From positions 1,364,001 through 1,428,000 of the forward strand of contig JADJXH010000004.1 in NCBI GenBank assembly GCA_016715895.1: a DNA stretch of 64,000 nucleotides. The letters are read 5' to 3'. Within the stretch, counting starts at the first letter, position 1. Every line of letters begins with the position of its first letter. The notes under the pieces were generated by a model, which was given only the letters and a program-made list of their open reading frames with translations, had not been told where the DNA came from and did no database searches. This DNA comes from Flavobacteriales bacterium (GTDB lineage Bacteria; Bacteroidota; Bacteroidia; Flavobacteriales_F; PHOS-HE28). A program made the translations under genes and the position numbers. Shown piece after piece: positions 8,926-17,200 of the stretch.

Positions 8926-10635
8926 ATGAGATCACTTCGTACTCCGCTCTTTTCCTTCATCCTGCTGCTCCGCATGTCATCGGTGACCGCTCAATGGACG
9001 GATGTGGTGAACAACAACATCAACTTCGAGTTCCGCTCGGACCAGACCAGCTTCACGGGAAGCGACGATGGTTTCCCCACCTACGACGCCGAACCCACCG
9101 TGCGCAATGATTTCTGGGTGAGCAGCCTTGGTTGGTACGGATGGGTGTGCTCGAACTGGTCGACATCCTCTGTCCCTTATCAGGGTGACCCGAGCGGCAC
9201 CTATTTCTGGGGGACCAACCATCCGTTCACCGCGGAATTCCAGATCACGCTCCAGGCGTGGGAATCGGACAATTCGGACCCGTGCAGCTACACCTCCGGT
9301 GATGACGATTTCTGGAACGGGAACGCCATCCTTCGGGACGGGAACATCCAGATGCCGATTGTTTACCCGAGCACCGACTTCCGACCGTGCACATGGAACC
9401 CGTGGCTGGCCTCTGGCACGGGCTGGATCTTCCCGAACGCCGGGGTCTGGAACCAGATCTGGGCCGAGACATGGCGCTATTCCGCCGGCGATGTGGCCTC
9501 CGATCCGCTCAGCTTCGGCACCATCACCGCAGGCCAGACGAAGGCTGACATCAACGCGAACCGCTCTGTTCCCGTGTCCAGCAGTGCACCGCTCCAGTAT
9601 GGAGATTCCTACGGGGAGTCATCCGCTGACGTGTGGTATTCCTTCACTCTGGATCAGGCTGCCACGGTCACCATCAGCACGGACGATCCGGTGACCGACT
9701 TCGATACGAAGGCCTATTTGTTCTACGACTTCGGGAACATGATCGCCTCGGATGACGATGGCGGCACGGGCGCCACCTCGCTCATCTCCACGGCCCTTTG
9801 CGCAGGTACCTACAAGGTGTGCGTCGAGGGCTTTTCGTCCAGCACGGGTCTGTTCCGCTTGTCGGTCACGGCGGGACCGCTGGACGCGCTCTCTCTGGCC
9901 ACAACGAACATCACGCCGGTGAGCTGCGCGGGCGCGACCGATGGGGCCGCCAGCTGGTCGACCGGGGGTGGGGTGGCCCCGTTCGAGTATGTGCTGGACG
10001 GGAACAACATCGGTGGAGCGACCTCGGGCGGTTCGCTCGGGTTGGGTGCGCACACCGTGATGGCCGAGGATGCATGCGGATCGACGACCAGCATCACCTT
10101 CCAGGTCGACAATGGTGACAGCACCCCGCCGATGGCCGTATGTCTGGGCGCGCTCGCGGTGGATGTGGTCGACCAGCAGACCACCATGCTCGATCCGGCG
10201 GAGGTGGACAACGGGAGCACCGATGACTGCGGTCCGGTCAGTCTGAGCGTCTCGCCAACCGGTTTTGATGTGAACGATGTCGGGTTGGTGGATGTGACCC
10301 TCACGGTGACCGATGGGAACGGGAACACCAGCACCTGCATCTGTGTGGCCGTGGTCCAGAACGTGACCGCGATCGGGGAGTCCGGCTCTGACGGTCGGAT
10401 CCTCGCCGTACCCAACCCGACCGATGGTCAGGTACGCCTCGATCTTTCGGCACTTGCGGTCGGCAGCGATACCCGATTGGAGCTTCTGGATGCGCTCGGT
10501 CGCTCTGTACAAGGTGTCCGGGCCGTCAGTTCCATCATGGACCTCGATCTGGGGCAGTTGGCCGACGGCGTGTACACGGTGCGGCTCATCGACCCGAACT
10601 GGCGGTCATCGACGCGTCTGGTGCTGCGTCGGTGA
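8926..10635 (+). CDS. secreted protein with PPC domain and T9SS type A sorting domain
   Basis: A 569-aa exported protein. The signal peptide is MRSLRTPLFSFILLLRMSSVTAQ. Residues about 25-200 are an uncharacterised beta- and Trp-rich region. A pre-peptidase C-terminal (PPC-like) domain follows at about 235-315 (DVWYSFTLDQAATVTIST ... CAGTYKVCVEG), then a SprB-like repeat (VSCAGATDGAASW ... EDACGS) and a HYR-like module ending in VTDGNGNTSTC. The C-terminal 80 residues are a T9SS type A sorting domain (AVPNPTDGQVRLDL ... GQLADGVYTVRL). Function is unknown; a cell-surface or secreted binding role is inferred. The frame extends upstream to 8845, but the signal peptide fixes the start at 8926. Confidence 0.85.
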   Translation: MRSLRTPLFSFILLLRMSSVTAQWTDVVNNNINFEFRSDQTSFTGSDDGFPTYDAEPTVRNDFWVSSLGWYGWVCSNWSTSSVPYQGDPSGTYFWGTNHPFTAEFQITLQAWESDNSDPCSYTSGDDDFWNGNAILRDGNIQMPIVYPSTDFRPCTWNPWLASGTGWIFPNAGVWNQIWAETWRYSAGDVASDPLSFGTITAGQTKADINANRSVPVSSSAPLQYGDSYGESSADVWYSFTLDQAATVTISTDDPVTDFDTKAYLFYDFGNMIASDDDGGTGATSLISTALCAGTYKVCVEGFSSSTGLFRLSVTAGPLDALSLATTNITPVSCAGATDGAASWSTGGGVAPFEYVLDGNNIGGATSGGSLGLGAHTVMAEDACGSTTSITFQVDNGDSTPPMAVCLGALAVDVVDQQTTMLDPAEVDNGSTDDCGPVSLSVSPTGFDVNDVGLVDVTLTVTDGNGNTSTCICVAVVQNVTAIGESGSDGRILAVPNPTDGQVRLDLSALAVGSDTRLELLDALGRSVQGVRAVSSIMDLDLGQLADGVYTVRLIDPNWRSSTRLVLRR

Positions 10636-10651
10636 CCGGAAGTGGACCGTA

Positions 10652-10688
10652 CATGGAAGGCCCCGGTCGGCGACCGGGGCCTTCCATG
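10652..10688 (+). terminator. transcription terminator hairpin
   Basis: A perfect 17-bp inverted repeat (catggaaggccccggtc and its complement) with a 3-base loop follows the stop codon at 10635. It lacks a long T tract. Confidence 0.7.
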
Positions 10689-10735
10689 CGTGTTCCGCCG
10701 GAAACCCCGACCTTTGCGGCCCGAATTCCCGAGCC

Positions 10736-11176
10736 ATGAAGGAGATCGCTGAAAGCCGCGCCCTGTTGGGGGCCACCGCGGACCTGTCGCTGAAGGAGCT
10801 GAACGGCCTTTACAAGAGCCTGATGAAGCAGCACCACCCCGACCGGTTCACGGACGAGGGGGAACGCGCGTCGGCCGAGGCGATGAGCCAGCGGATCATC
10901 GCGGCCTATAAGCTGCTCGAGGGGTTGCATCCCGAGACGCGGGCCGCCCGGGCGGAGGAGTTCGAGCGCACCCTCGCGAGCGGCATTGCCGGCTGGAACT
11001 ACAAGGGGCGGGTGCTCAGCCTCACCTTCGGGGATGGCAGCGAGCATGCCTTCGTGGGTGTGCCGGCCAACACCTACAACAAGTTCGTGGCCACGGATGC
11101 GACCCCCCGCTTTGTGCGGCGCCATCTGATAGGTGCTTTCCCGCAGCGTCGCGTCAGCAGCGCGGTGACCGTCTGA
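10736..11176 (+). CDS. J-domain/KTSC-domain fusion protein
   Basis: A 146-aa cytoplasmic protein. Residues 1-70 look like a DnaJ J-domain: paired helices flank the diagnostic HPD in LMKQHHPDRFTDEG, followed by AAYKLLEG. The C-terminal 60 residues (YKGRVLSLTFGDGSEHAFVGVPANTYNKF then RFVRRHLIGAF) match the KTSC domain pattern, named for KTSC residues of lysyl-tRNA synthetase-associated proteins and thought to bind RNA. A chaperone-recruiting RNA- or ribosome-associated protein is possible, but no substrate is known. A near-consensus -7 box (GACCTTTG, 10709-10716) lies 20 bases before the ATG. Confidence 0.75.
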   Translation: MKEIAESRALLGATADLSLKELNGLYKSLMKQHHPDRFTDEGERASAEAMSQRIIAAYKLLEGLHPETRAARAEEFERTLASGIAGWNYKGRVLSLTFGDGSEHAFVGVPANTYNKFVATDATPRFVRRHLIGAFPQRRVSSAVTV

Positions 11177-11219
11177 TCGGGCTTTTCGACCACCGGATCG
11201 GCACATGTCGCCCCCTCGC

Positions 11220-11227
11220 TTATCTTG
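11220..11227 (+). promoter_or_regulatory. candidate -7 box before a small gene
   Basis: TTATCTTGG contains TATCTTGG, the same variant of TAnnTTTG as at 2068-2075. It lies only about 5 bases from the ATG at 11233, so the transcript would be leaderless or nearly so. Confidence 0.3.
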
Positions 11228-11232
11228 GGGGC

Positions 11233-11433
11233 ATGCCACGGTCCGCCGCAGGAACACTTCAGTACCGCCGAACTGGCAGGGCGGCGATGGAACGCGTGAC
11301 CAGGCTGCGCGGGGGTAGGTCGCGGGCAAGGCGTGTGGCCTTGCAGTGGCGTGATGGGGCCGGCGAGCTCCACATCGCCGAGCTGTCAGCGGCCCAGAGC
11401 TGGCCGTTCCTGCGGCGTACGGTGATGGCCTGA
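11233..11433 (+). CDS. small basic protein, unknown (doubtful)
   Basis: A 66-aa frame rich in Arg and Ala in the first half (MPRSAAGTLQYRRTGRAAME...), with a more ordinary second half (VALQWRDGAGELHIAELSAA). It neatly fills the gap between the J-domain gene and the convergent PorE-like gene and has a promoter-like box just upstream. No family was recognised. In DNA this GC-rich a frame of this length can occur by chance, so it may not be a gene. Confidence 0.35.
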   Translation: MPRSAAGTLQYRRTGRAAMERVTRLRGGRSRARRVALQWRDGAGELHIAELSAAQSWPFLRRTVMA

Positions 11434-11435
11434 GC

Positions 11436-13334
11436 CTATCGGCCGATGGAGGCTTGGTCGGCCTTCACCACCTTGAACTCCGTGCGCCGGTTGGCCTGGT
11501 GCTCCTCTTCCGTGCACTTCACGCCATCGCCGCACCCGTTGACCAGCCGCTCCTCGCCGTATCCCATCGCATGGATGCGCACGGGGTCGGCGCCACGACG
11601 GATCAGGTAGTTCACCGCGCTGTTCGCGCGCGCGTCGCTCAATACCAGGTTGTACGGCACGCTGCCACGGGCATCGGTGTGGGCGCTGAGCTCGAAGCTC
11701 AGGTGCGGATTGTCGTTGATGAGCTGCACCACGCGGTCAAGCTCCTTCGCCGCGTCCAGGCGGATGTCCCATTTGTCGTAGTCGTAGTAGATGTTGTTCA
11801 GCACGAAGCTCTGCCCCACCTGGGCGCCTTGCAGTTGGATGCCGTGGTGCAACGTGTCGGAGCGCAGCAGGCCTTTGGTGCTCACCTCGATCGAGCGGGT
11901 CAGGTGATCGGCGTGCGCGGCCTTGATGCGGTAATCGGTGTTCGCCTTCAGCGGGAACGAGAAGGCCCCGTTGGGACCGGTGATGGCCGTGACATCCTCG
12001 TTCAGCGTGAGGTCGGTCAGCGTCACATGGACGTTCGGCAGGAACAGACCGGAATCGCCCGTCACCTCGCCTTCCACGAAGAAGGTGGGCTCATAGGCCC
12101 AGAACACGTACACCTGATCGCTGCCTTCGCGGTTGCTGCTCAGATAGCCGCCCTGTTCGGTGCTGTCGAGCACCAGGCCGAAATCGTCGAACGGCGTGTT
12201 CAGGGGGGCGTTGAGGTTGCGCGGCGTGCTCCAGCCTTCGTTCTCCGGATGCGTTTCGAACATGTCCAGCCCCCCCATGTTGCGGTGCGCGGTGGAGGAG
12301 AAATACAGCGACTTTCCGTTCACCACGGGGAACAGCTCATTGCCGGGGGTGTTCACCGTGGGTCCGAGGTTCACCGGTGCGGTCCATCCGGCGCCGCGAT
12401 CCTCGCTCATCCAGATGTCGGTGCCGCCAAGCCCCCCGGGACGGTCGCTCACGAAGTACATCGTGCGCCCATCGGCGCTCAGCGCCGGATGCCCGGTGCT
12501 CCAGTCGGGACTGTTGTAGGGGAAGTCGATCAGGTCGCCCCAATGCCCTGCGCTGTCCAGTGTGGCGCGGAACAGCATCAGATGGCTCGTGTTGGCGTCG
12601 TCCTTCATGAGCCTGCGCTTCAAATAGTCGCTGCGGGTGAAGTAGAGCGTGCGTCCATCCGGGGAGAGCACGGCCGGCCCTTCGTGATAGGGGCCGTTCA
12701 CGACGCCGGGGAGCGGTACGGCCTCGGTCCAGGTCACCACCGTGCGCTTGTCCACGGTGTAGAGGTCCATGTATGAGAGTCCGTCCCAGGGATCGGCCTT
12801 GGCGGCCGGCGCGGGCCGTTCTCCCACCAGCAGGAGGCCCTTGCCATGGGGCCGTGGACTGAAGGCCGTGGTGAGGCCGGGCAGGGTGAGGCGGTTGACG
12901 ATGTAGCGGGCGCTGTCCGTGTAGAACAGGGCCACATCGCGCGTGGAGGCGAAGAGGTCCTGTGCACGCCGGTCCTCGGGTGTCTCTTCCAGCACGCGCA
13001 GGAAGAGCGCGGCCGCGGCATCGGTGCTCCCCGTGGAGAGCAGCACCTGTCCGTAGTGCAGAGCGGTGTCACCGCTCAGGCGGAGCGTGGCGTCGGCGAG
13101 CGTATAGAACTCGCGGGCCCTTTGCGGGTCGTTCTGCCGGAAGAGCGCTTCGGCGAGCCGCACCTGCACGTGGCGGACCGGGGCGGTTCGCAGGGCGCGG
13201 TCGAAATGGTGGGAGGCCTTGCGGTATTGCATCAGGTCGAAGGCCTTGTCGCCCTTGTGCAGGTGCAGGCTCGCGCAGGAGGTCAGCAGGGCCGCGCCGG
13301 CCAGAAGGAAGGTGTGGCGCACGGTTGGGCTCAT
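11436..13334 (-). CDS. PorE-like lipoprotein: TPR, beta-propeller, CRD, OmpA domain
   Basis: A 632-aa lipoprotein (lipobox LLTSC near residue 20). Domain order: TPR helices (about 25-130); a PD40/WD40-like beta-propeller (about 170-410) with blades such as HPALSADGRTMYFVSDRPGG and DGRTLYFTRSDYL; a carboxypeptidase-regulatory-like Ig fold (about 420-495); and an OmpA C-terminal peptidoglycan-binding domain (about 510-628, DKWDIRLDAAKELDRV, then ELSAHTDARGS). This is the four-part order described for PorE of Porphyromonas gingivalis, a T9SS outer-membrane component that binds peptidoglycan. It starts 2 bases after the PorP/SprF-like gene ends, so it is the last gene of the adhesin operon. It may anchor the PorP/SprF protein or the adhesin to the cell wall. 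Confidence 0.88.
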   Translation of the reverse strand: MSPTVRHTFLLAGAALLTSCASLHLHKGDKAFDLMQYRKASHHFDRALRTAPVRHVQVRLAEALFRQNDPQRAREFYTLADATLRLSGDTALHYGQVLLSTGSTDAAAALFLRVLEETPEDRRAQDLFASTRDVALFYTDSARYIVNRLTLPGLTTAFSPRPHGKGLLLVGERPAPAAKADPWDGLSYMDLYTVDKRTVVTWTEAVPLPGVVNGPYHEGPAVLSPDGRTLYFTRSDYLKRRLMKDDANTSHLMLFRATLDSAGHWGDLIDFPYNSPDWSTGHPALSADGRTMYFVSDRPGGLGGTDIWMSEDRGAGWTAPVNLGPTVNTPGNELFPVVNGKSLYFSSTAHRNMGGLDMFETHPENEGWSTPRNLNAPLNTPFDDFGLVLDSTEQGGYLSSNREGSDQVYVFWAYEPTFFVEGEVTGDSGLFLPNVHVTLTDLTLNEDVTAITGPNGAFSFPLKANTDYRIKAAHADHLTRSIEVSTKGLLRSDTLHHGIQLQGAQVGQSFVLNNIYYDYDKWDIRLDAAKELDRVVQLINDNPHLSFELSAHTDARGSVPYNLVLSDARANSAVNYLIRRGADPVRIHAMGYGEERLVNGCGDGVKCTEEEHQANRRTEFKVVKADQASIGR

Positions 13335-13336
13335 GA

Positions 13337-14260
13337 TCAGAAGTAACGGGGTGACTTGATGCGGATGGGGTCCTTGCCAAGGTCGATGCCGAGCATCACC
13401 TCATGCGATCCTCCACTGAACCGGCGCAGGCGTGAGGTGGTCATGTCGTAGGCATAACCCACCCGGAACACCGGCGTGATCTGGTATTCGACCATGGCGA
13501 TGGCGCCGTCGCCGGTGCGGTAGCCAGCGCCCACCCAGAGCCGTTCGCGGAACAGGACGTTGCAGTTGATGTCGGCTTGGGGCGGTGCGGCGGTCTCCAC
13601 CTTGATGAGCACCGAGGGCTTCAGGTCGATGCTCTCGCTGACGGGGAACACGCGTCCGGCGTGCAGATAGAAGTGGCGCGTGAAGTAATCGTCCACCACG
13701 GTGGCGTTCGCCTGGCTCACCTGATCGTCCGCGCTGTAGAGGTTCGGCACGGACAGCCCGACATAGGTGCGCGGGTCGTGCCAGTAGAGGCCGAAGCCGA
13801 ACTTGCCCACGAGGGCGTTCCTCAGGTTCTGGGCATACACCGCGTCGTCCTCATCCCAGTAGGTGAGTTCGCTGAGGCGTGCTGAGTACACGGAAAGGCC
13901 GGCGCGCAGTCCGAAGGCCAGGCGGCTCGATCCACCGGTCCGGATGCTGTAGGCATAGTGCCCCGAGATGTCCAGGTCGCGGCTGATGCCGATCTGGTCG
14001 TGGACCACGGAGAGCCCGAGGCCCATGCGGTTGTTCCAGAGCGGACCATCCACGGCGGCCATGCTGGTGCGCGGCGCGCCGGGCATGTTCGTCCATTGCT
14101 CACGGTGCAGCAGGCTGCCGCTCACGTACGGATGGCTTCCGGCGTAGGCAGGGTTCAGGAAGAGCCCGTTGAACATGTACTGGCTCACCATCACCTCCTG
14201 TTGCGCATGCGCCGATGCGCAGGCGAGCAGGATGAACAGCAGAGGTAGGATGCGGTGCAT
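13337..14260 (-). CDS. PorP/SprF family type IX secretion membrane protein
   Basis: A 307-aa outer-membrane protein. The signal peptide MHRILPLLFILLACASAHAQ precedes the family signature QYMFNGLFLNPAYAGS. Beta-barrel-like strands follow, including GLSVVHDQIGISRDLD, VGAGYRTGDGAIAMVEYQ and FRVGYAYDMTTSRLRRFSGGSHEVML. SprF of Flavobacterium johnsoniae is needed for surface delivery of SprB, and gene order here (adhesin then SprF-like) is the same. An upstream ATG at 14299 overlaps the adhesin stop codon as ATGA and would add 13 residues; either start is possible, and translational coupling is likely. Confidence 0.92.
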   Translation of the reverse strand: MHRILPLLFILLACASAHAQQEVMVSQYMFNGLFLNPAYAGSHPYVSGSLLHREQWTNMPGAPRTSMAAVDGPLWNNRMGLGLSVVHDQIGISRDLDISGHYAYSIRTGGSSRLAFGLRAGLSVYSARLSELTYWDEDDAVYAQNLRNALVGKFGFGLYWHDPRTYVGLSVPNLYSADDQVSQANATVVDDYFTRHFYLHAGRVFPVSESIDLKPSVLIKVETAAPPQADINCNVLFRERLWVGAGYRTGDGAIAMVEYQITPVFRVGYAYDMTTSRLRRFSGGSHEVMLGIDLGKDPIRIKSPRYF

Positions 14261-14295
14261 GGCGGAAGGTGTTTGCGTTCGTTCCGAGTTCGCGT

Positions 14296-17200
14296 TCATC
14301 GGCGCAGGTCCACATAGTTCTGCATGGGTGCGCCGTCCGGGGTCAGCGTGAGCACGACGAAGTAGGTGCCGTTGGGCAGCGGCTCGCCCTGCTGGTTCTC
14401 CCCGCTCCAGTCGTTGGTGTATCGCACACGGTCGTACACCACGTTGCCCCATCGGTTGTAGATGATGATGCGGTTGTCCGGATAGGCCTCGAGCCCTTGC
14501 ACGACATAGCTGTCGTTGCTACCGTCCCCGTTCGGTGTGTAGCCGGTCGGCATCACCACGTCCATGGGCTGGTCGAGCGTGAAGGAGACGGTGATGCTGC
14601 AGCCGTTCGCATCGGTGATCGTCACGGTGTACGTGCCGGCGGCGAGCCCTTGCACCGTCGCCCCATCGGCGCTGTTGCTCCAGGCGAAGCTGTACGGTGT
14701 CGTGCCGCCATCAGGTGTGATGGTGATGCTGCCGTCGTTGCTTTGGTGACCGCTGAGGTTGTATCCATTGGAGTAGGTCACCACCAGGCTGTCCAGCGTC
14801 AGTGTGGCACCATCGTTCACAGTGAACGCGCTGTTCCACGTGCATCCGGCGGCATCGCTCACGGTCACCGTGTAGGTGCCTGCAGCAAGCCCGCTGAGGT
14901 CCTCGGACCCGGAGCCCGTGTTCCACACGAAGCTGTAGGGCATCGTGCCGCTGGTCACGCTGAGGTCGATGGAGCCGGACGCGCTGGCCAGGCAGCTGGC
15001 ATCGGTCACGACAGCCTCTGCGTTCAGGGCCGGTCCGCCCTCCACCTGCACGGGCAGCGTGGCGATGCAGCCGTTCAGGTCCGTGATGGTCACCTCGTAG
15101 GTGCCGGCGGTCAGGCCGGCGATGTCCTCGGTCGAGCTGCCATGGGCCCAGGCGAACGTGTAGGGAGCACCGCCGCCCGTGACGCTCACGTCGACGGCGC
15201 CGTTGGCCTGGCCGCAGCCGGCCGCGGTGGCTGTGAACGTGGCGTCGATCGCGCTCGCCGCGATGAGGTCGGTGCAGGCCTGTGCCGAGCATCCGTTCGC
15301 GTCGGTCACCGTGAGGCAGTAGGTGCCCGCGCCCAGTCCGGCGATGCTGTCGGCAGTGCTGCTGAAGCTGCCCGGACCGGTCCAGAGGTAGGTGTACCCG
15401 CCCGCACCACCGCTGGCCAACGCGGTGAGGAGGCCATCGTTGACACCGGCGCAACTGGTGTTGCTGCCGCTCGGGTAGGTGAGGGCGACGGGCTGAGGAT
15501 CCACCGGGTCGGGCGCCGTGATCACCACGTCCTGCAGGCTGACGCAGCCGTTCATGTCGGTCACGGTCAGGGTGTACGACCCGGCGGCGAGGCCGGTGAG
15601 GCTGTCGGCCGTGCTGGCAAAGCCGTTGGGGCCGCTCCAGTTGAGCTGGGCTCCGCCGTTGCCGCCGGTCACGGTGGCGACCAGGAAGGCATCGCCGACC
15701 CCGTCGCAGCTCGTGTTGAATCCGTTGTAGCTGCTGATGTCCAGGACCGCCGCAAGTGCGCTATCGGGCTCGGTGAGCGTGATGGTGAGGAGGGTGGCGC
15801 ATTGGTTCGCATCCGTGATCACCACTTCATAGTCACCGGCGATCACGCCGTTGAGGTCCTCGCTGGAGTAGTTCGTGCTGTCCGGTCCGCGCCAGTCGAA
15901 GGTGTACGGCCCTGAGCCTCCGCTGATGGCGAGATCGATGCTGCCGTCGCTTCCGCCCAGGCAGCTGATGTTCGTGCCGCTCGGGAAGGCTTGGGCCGTG
16001 AGGCTGCCGTCGATCGGCTGCGCGGGTTCGGTCAACGTGAAGCTCGTGTCGCGTTGACACCCGTTGGCATCGGTCACGGTCAACGTGTAGGTGCCGGCCA
16101 CGAGGGCGGTGAGCGTGTCCGCACCGCTCGCGGTGAACCCGTTCGGCCCGCTCCAGAGCAGGTCCAGCGGTCCGGACCCTCCTGTGGCCAGCACCGCGAT
16201 CACCCCGCTGCTGTCACCGGTGCAGGCGATGTTCGTGGTTCCTGTCAGGCTCACGTAGGTGCTGAGCTCGATCGGTGCGCTGGCGGTCATGGTGCTGCTC
16301 CAGCTTCCACTGCAGGACCCGGCATCGAGCACGGTCACGCTGTAGGTGCCTCCGACCAGTCCGGAGAGGTCCTCGCTCGAGGCGCTGAACCCACCGGGGC
16401 CTGTCCAGGTGTAGGTGTATGGAAGCACCCCGCCGCTCACCTCCAGGTCGATCGTCCCATCACTGCCGCCGTCGCACACGGTGCCGCTGTTGCTCAAGGC
16501 GGCCTGTAGCGGCTGGGGCGTTGTGAGCACGGCCTGCTCGGTGGCGATGCAACCATTGGCATCCACGAGGGTCGCTACGTATGTGCCCGCCGCAAGGGCG
16601 TTCAGGTCCTCGGTGGCCGCCGTGAACCCGTTGGGGCCGGTCCAGTCGATCTGGTAGGGGGCAAGGCCACCGGTGATGGTGAGGTCGATGCTTCCGTTCG
16701 CCGCGCCGCAGCCCACTTGGTAGCCATTGCCTGCATCGCTCAGCACCAGGTCGCCATCGAAGGCGGGTGGTGCGCTCAAGGCGAGGGCCTGCGTCACCGA
16801 GCATCCGGCGTCGTCGCTGACGATCAGGGTGTAGGTCCCTGCGGCCAATCCGTTGATGATCGGTGTGGATGCCGTGAAGCCGCCCGGTCCGGTCCACGCA
16901 TAGTGAAGCGTGCCAAGGCCACCGGTGACGGTACCCGTGATGCTGCCTTCCTCGCTGCCGGCACAGGGTAGGGTGTAGCCACCGCCGAACAGGGCGGCTT
17001 GAAGGTCCAGTGTGATCGGTGCCGGTGCCGTGAGCGTGGCGGTGATGGTTCCGGTGCAGCCGTTCATGTCGGTGATCGTCGCCGTGTAATCCCCGGCCCC
17101 AAGGCCGCTGGGATCCTCGTCGTTGCTCATGAAGCCGTTCGGTCCGCTCCAGATCACGCTGTACGGCGCCGTGCCACCCTGCGCGGAGAGGTCCAGGGAT

